Made by a program: the position numbers and the translations under genes. From positions 1-43,444 of the forward strand of contig JAGOSC010000018.1 of assembly GCA_018062515.1 (NCBI GenBank): 43,444 nt of DNA. Reading direction: 5' to 3'. Shown here one piece after another: positions 42,305 to 43,444 of this stretch. The notes below the pieces were generated by a model. The model was not told the origin of the DNA, made no database searches, and saw only the letters and a list, made by a program, of their open reading frames with translations. Every line of letters starts with the position of its first letter. Positions within the stretch are counted from its first letter, which is position 1. Source of the DNA: Candidatus Omnitrophota bacterium. GTDB lineage: Bacteria; Omnitrophota; Gorgyraeia; Zapsychrales; Zapsychraceae.

Positions 42305-43444
42305 TTTTACCATAGGTTGTTGTACGGTCATGGCTTCATCTTTTTTTCCATTATCCGCAATTTGTTTCGCCTGCTGAATCTCTTTTTCAATGACGGTCTT
42401 TAATTCTTTTAACCCTTCTGCTGATAAATCATTTAATCCCGGCCATAATGTTTTTGATTCATCGCTAAGTGTTTTTCCTTGTTGTTGATCGACGACAAGA
42501 TCCCTTAACGAGTTAAGTTTTTCTTCGTTTAAAGAATCAAACTTTCCAAAAAATATCCTTGCATCAATACGTTTGACTAATAAGTCTAACGTCTCTTCCA
42601 AGGAATTGTAACCTTCTAATTTTCCTTTATCAGCTAACTCATCTTGAACAACGCTTTTCAAGGCTTTTAATTCTTCCTGGTTTAAAGTATTTAAATCCAT
42701 CGTAAAGAAATCATGAAAGGGATGCTCAGTCCTTTTATCATAAGATTGCGTGAGAGCGAGGAATACTCTTCCTGTTTTCAATTCATCTTTATCCTTTACT
42801 TCTTTCACCATATATTCGCGTAAAAACATAAGATCCATATATGTTAATTTGGCGATTTCATAATCTAAAGCATCTTCCGGTGTTTCATATTTTAAGCGCT
42901 GATACAATTGCTTCGCGTTCATCGTGGCCAGCAAGGCTCCGTCTTTTATTTCAGCAGGCGCTTTAGCTTTACTCGCTTTTATATTTTGGAGAAAAGCTTG
43001 AACTAATATTTTATCTAGATCAGGATTTATGCTCTTTAGTTTTAGTAATTGCTCGATATGCCGATAATCATAATTTCCTAAATACTCCTTCACAATAGAC
43101 GGTGAATCCATCATGCTCAATAGAGTATTGTACCTTTCTTTCAATTCTTTTTCTGACATTGGCTTATAGGTTTTTTCCAATTCCGCATTCATGGCATTGT
43201 CTTTTTTTACATCATTCAAGCGGTGTTCAGATATGCGCTTATCATGTTCGATTTTATCCGCAATGATATAGCGCAAAGCTTGCAATCCGTTCAAAGTTAG
43301 AGCCGGACCTTTAGAATTCACAATTATTGATTCTCGAAGATCAGTAATGTGACCATCTGTCTCATTTAAATATTCACTATATTTTCCCTCTAATCGACGA
43401 TATAATTCCGCATATTTTGTATCTATAAGCTTGGATAATTGTAT
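42014..43444 (-). CDS. Second modular polyprotein, 5' end beyond the window
   Basis: The frame is open to the window edge (at least 476 aa), reading IQLSKLIDTKYAELYRRLEG upstream of the GTG at 43321, so that GTG is probably internal. D-x-A-M/L motifs lie at 43187, 42929 and 42326. Between them are helical units with a recurring L-x-x-L-[SN]-x-E-x-L-x-x-L-[KR]-x-x-V pattern (for example NTLNQEELKALKSVVQDE). The last 96 residues match the tail of the giant downstream protein. No enzyme domain is visible in the part seen. It is a paralogous product of the same type, in tandem. Confidence 0.85.
   Translation of the reverse strand: MQLSKLIDTKYAELYRRLEGKYSEYLNETDGHITDLRESIIVNSKGPALTLNGLQALRYIIADKIEHDKRISEHRLNDVKKDNAMNAELEKTYKPMSEKELKERYNTLLSMMDSPSIVKEYLGNYDYRHIEQLLKLKSINPDLDKILVQAFLQNIKASKAKAPAEIKDGALLATMNAKQLYQRLKYETPEDALDYEIAKLTYMDLMFLREYMVKEVKDKDELKTGRVFLALTQSYDKRTEHPFHDFFTMDLNTLNQEELKALKSVVQDELADKGKLEGYNSLEETLDLLVKRIDARIFFGKFDSLNEEKLNSLRDLVVDQQQGKTLSDESKTLWPGLNDLSAEGLKELKTVIEKEIQQAKQIADNGKKDEAMTVQQPMVKGGIDLNPDLLDLQIKRDGNGIPLPMTQQPSDLMKNIEGFIPVIINVVPVTNMPFLLGMVGDESDSNRITYDNHEYQSDEPKAKLDDVEQDQLSFLR

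Noticed and set aside
1..43444. CRISPR array, rRNA operon, prophage or classical insertion sequence
   Set aside because: No regularly spaced repeats, no rRNA-like conserved stretches, and no transposase, integrase or phage structural gene were seen.

Overview
The window looks like chromosomal DNA of an uncultivated bacterium with fairly AT-rich DNA and mostly Shine-Dalgarno-led genes. Two adjacent genes for very long modular proteins carry a recurring D-x-A-M-L junction motif and a shared C-terminal tail ending EQDQLSFLR. I associate that style with Omnitrophota (former OP3). This assignment is from memory and inference, because there is no rRNA gene here to confirm it.

Region 1 (about 0-19.7 kb, nearly all minus strand) is a stress and envelope island. 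It encodes a giant cyclic beta-1,2-glucan synthase-like enzyme, a low-affinity iron permease-like protein, DUF2934, DUF3309, CsbD-like and DUF1579 proteins, a ferritin and a second ferritin-like protein. It also holds a coupled 53-aa protein, a FixL/FixJ-like two-component operon with a stand-alone receiver, a P2-type cation ATPase, a perhydrolase/chloroperoxidase-like hydrolase and a pterin carbinolamine dehydratase. Five copies of an 18-bp palindrome (best copy ATTATACCTAGGTATAAT) lie in this region. Four sit 80-150 bp upstream of minus-strand genes and the fifth is at the window edge, which suggests one regulon, perhaps of the encoded FixJ-like regulator.

Region 2 (19.8-21.8 kb, plus strand) is a three-gene overlapping operon: dual-specificity phosphatase, YegS-like lipid kinase and PAP2 phosphatase. 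Region 3 (21.8-27.5 kb, minus) has an M48 protease, a secreted lysine-rich protein, a CDF metal exporter, and a sulfur module (CoA-disulfide reductase-rhodanese plus two YeeE/YedE halves) with a DUF202 protein upstream.

Region 4 (27.5-32.9 kb) is an accessory hot spot. It contains a BrnT/BrnA-like pair, a Zeta-toxin-like kinase with a small downstream partner, tRNA-His, PIN/AbrB, an AsmA-like protein, tRNA-Arg and HEPN/MNT. Degraded tRNA-3'-end plus terminator duplications separate the first two toxin-antitoxin modules from tRNA-His. A small GIY-YIG nuclease next to a two-hairpin repeat is flanked by a 12-bp direct repeat of the tRNA-Arg 5' end, and a second copy of the repeat splits a duplicated tRNA-Arg in its D-loop.

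Region 5 (33.1 kb to the window end, minus) holds two polyprotein-like genes. The first (2,870 aa) has a signal peptide, many helical modules punctuated by D-x-A-M-L motifs, and a complete isocitrate lyase in its interior. The second is cut by the window edge and carries the same motifs and C-terminal tail. The strongest candidates for undescribed biology are these motif-punctuated polyproteins, the tRNA-targeting GIY-YIG/hairpin unit and the palindrome regulon.
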